Positions 62,201-64,000 of a DNA stretch of 64,000 bases are shown one piece after another. The position numbers were made by a program, and so were the translations under genes. Each line of letters opens with the position of its first letter. Position 1 is the first letter of the stretch. Location: the NCBI RefSeq assembly GCF_921293095.1, contig NC_060258.1, positions 5,580,001 to 5,644,000 of the forward strand. Reading direction: 5' to 3'. The DNA comes from Ischnura elegans (taxonomy: Eukaryota; Arthropoda; Insecta; Odonata; Coenagrionidae). The notes below the pieces were generated by a model. It searched no databases. It worked only from the letters and a program-made list of their open reading frames with translations, and was not told the origin of the DNA.

Positions 62201-64000
62201 AAATCAGATTATCTCAAAAATCCCTGTTTAACTAACGAAAACCATGGCGACAGTTTTAATACGTTCTATATCAAAGACACAATGCTATTTGAATGCTCCC
62301 GTGATCATATTTTCGATCGCAGTGTGGAATGCAAATTTAAAAATATCACGTAGGAACGTAGAATTCTGATCTGAACGAAAAAATGACTGTCGCAAATATC
62401 GTTGATACATGAAAAATGTCACGTAAGGCAGTATGAGGACCTTAATTGACTAGGATTTAAACATATTTGATCGTTCTCGCATTCATATTGATCACTTTAA
62501 TGTCTCATGTAAGTTAAGCAATATCCCATTCAAATGGGGAGTCACTCAAAAAAGTCAAAAATCAGACTATCTCAAAAATCCCTGTTTAACTAACGAAAAC
62601 CATGGCGACAGTTTTAATACGTTCTATAACAAAGACACAATGCTATTTGAATGCTCCCGTGATCATATTTTCGATCGCAGTGTGGAATGCAAATTTAAAA
62701 ATATCACGTTGGAACGTAAGAATTCTGATCTGAACGAAAAAATGACTGTCGCAAATATCGTTGATACATGAAAAATGTCACGTAAGGCAGTATGAGGACC
62801 TTAATTGACTAGGATTTAAACATATTTGATCGTTCTCGCATTCATATTGATCACTTTATTGTCTCATGTAAGTTAAGCGATATCCCATTCAAATGGGGAG
62901 TCACTCAAAAAAGTCAAAAATCAGACTATCTCAAAAATCCCTGTTTAACTAACGAAAACCATGGCGACAGTTTTAATACGTTCTATAACAAAGACACAAT
63001 GCTATTTGAATTATCCCGTGATCATATTTTCGATCGCAGTGTGGAATGCAAATTTAAAAATGTCACGTTGGAACGTAGAATTCTGATCTGAACGAAAAAA
63101 TGACTGTCGCAAATATCGTTGATACATGAAAAATGTCACGTAAGGCAGTATGAGGACCTTAATTGACTAGGATTTAAACATATTTGATCGTTCTCGCATT
63201 CATATTGATCACTTTAATGTCTCATGTAAGTTAAGCAATATCCCATTCAAATGGGGAGTCACTCAAAAAAGTCGAAAATCAGATTATCTCAAAAATCCCT
63301 GTTTAACTAACGAAAACCATGGCGACAGTTTTAATACGTTCTATATCAAAGACACAATGCTATTGGAATGCTCCCGTGATCATATTTTCGATCGCAGTGT
63401 GGAATGCAAATTTAAAAATATCACGTTGGAACGTAAGAATTCTGATCTGAACGAAAAAATGACTGTCGCAAATATCGTTGATACATGAAAAATGTCACGT
63501 AAGGCAGTATGAGGACCTTAATTGACTAGGATTTAAACATATTTGATCGTTCTCGCATTCATATTGATCACTTTAATGTCTCATGTAAGTTAAGCAATAT
63601 CCCATTCAAATGGGGAATCACTCAAAAAAGTCAAAAATCAGACTATCTCAAAAATCCCTGTTTAACTAACGAAAACCATGGCGACAGTTTTAATACGTTC
63701 TATAACAAAGACACAATGCTATTTGAATTATCCCGTGATCATATTTTCGATCGCAGTGTGGAATGCAAATTTAAAAATGTCACGTTGGAACGTAGAATTC
63801 TGATCTGAACGAAAAAATGACTGTCGCAAATATCGTTGATACATGAAAAATGTCACGTAAGGCAGTATGAGGACCTTAATTGACTAGGATTTAAACATAT
63901 TTGATCGTTCTCGCATTCATATTGATCACTTTAATGTCTCATGTAAGTTAAGCAATATCCCATTCAAATGGGGAGTCACTCAAAAAAGTCGAAAATCAGA

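Larger units (their letters stand above)
38853..64000. repeat. Satellite 3: 358/359-bp tandem repeat with higher-order structure
   Basis: About 70 head-to-tail monomers, each starting TTAAGCAATATCCC or TTAAGCGATATCCC (38853, 39211, 39570, 39928 and so on), continuing past the window edge. Monomers are nearly identical. Length is 358 bp with CGTAGAATTC and 359 bp with CGTAAGAATTC. Variants are defined by linked changes: GCA/GCG, GTCGAAAATCAGATTA/GTCAAAAATCAGACTA, CTATATC/CTATAAC, TTTGAATGCTCCC, TTTGAATTATCCC or TTGGAATGCTCCC, CACGTAGG/CACGTTGG, and TTTATTG/TTTAATG. Short dyads include CCCATTCAAATGGG and ACGTTGGAACGT. No insertion interrupts the array in the window. No conserved reading frame is present. 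Confidence 0.98.

Noticed and set aside
38853..64000. CRISPR-like regular repeats
   Set aside because: The whole unit is repeated with no distinct spacers. It is a 358-bp satellite in a eukaryotic setting.
38853..64000. CENP-B box in CACGTTGGAACGT
   Set aside because: It shares CGTTGGAA with the box but lacks the CGGG half and the spacing, and insects have no established CENP-B box.

Overview
The window looks like constitutive heterochromatin of an AT-rich animal genome, most likely an arthropod and probably an insect. I infer this from the mix of mobile elements: a GIY-YIG Penelope-like element, two unrelated piggyBac elements, hAT-type and Harbinger-like short elements and a gypsy-type gag. 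No sequence names a species. More than 60 percent of the window is tandem satellite. I found no convincing intact host gene. No bacterial operons, CRISPR arrays or rRNA genes are present.

Layout. 1-7448 is non-satellite DNA full of broken transposons: two copies of one gypsy-type gag fragment (642-1019 and 6498-7175), a Penelope-type terminal repeat (6192-6484) and ends of TTAA-targeting elements with the palindrome TGACGTGATATCACGTCA. 7449-11500 is satellite 1 (142-bp period, about 28 copies), crisp at the left and decayed at the right, with a fold-back insertion at 10429-10724. 11500-14400 is unique AT-rich sequence with a tRNA-like segment and a promoter/splice-site cluster that may be the 5' part of a host gene. 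14415-16130 is a 5'-truncated Penelope-like element on the minus strand (RT then GIY-YIG endonuclease).

16135-34315 is satellite 2 (about 357-bp period), interrupted exactly by a Harbinger-like element (23711-25412) and by a piggyBac element with 16-bp terminal repeats and TTAA duplications (28040-30649). That piggyBac is itself interrupted by a hAT-type MITE (28738-29034). A 500-N assembly gap follows. 34816-38852 is a second piggyBac, PGBD4-like, with predicted small phase-1 introns, four frameshifts and a 165-bp hAT-type MITE in its transposase. Its right end abuts satellite 3 at a TTAA.

38853-64000 is satellite 3: about 70 nearly identical 358/359-bp monomers arranged in several higher-order repeats (3-mer 1075 bp, 4-mer 1434 bp, 5-mer 1793 bp). 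Satellites 2 and 3 have the same period and align over their best-conserved third, so they appear to be an older and a younger layer of one satellite family. The transposon insertions sit in the older layer, while satellite 3 is free of insertions inside the window. This is the pattern expected of an actively homogenised core, possibly centromeric, flanked by older arrays. All element proteins are broken, so nothing here forms a working pathway.
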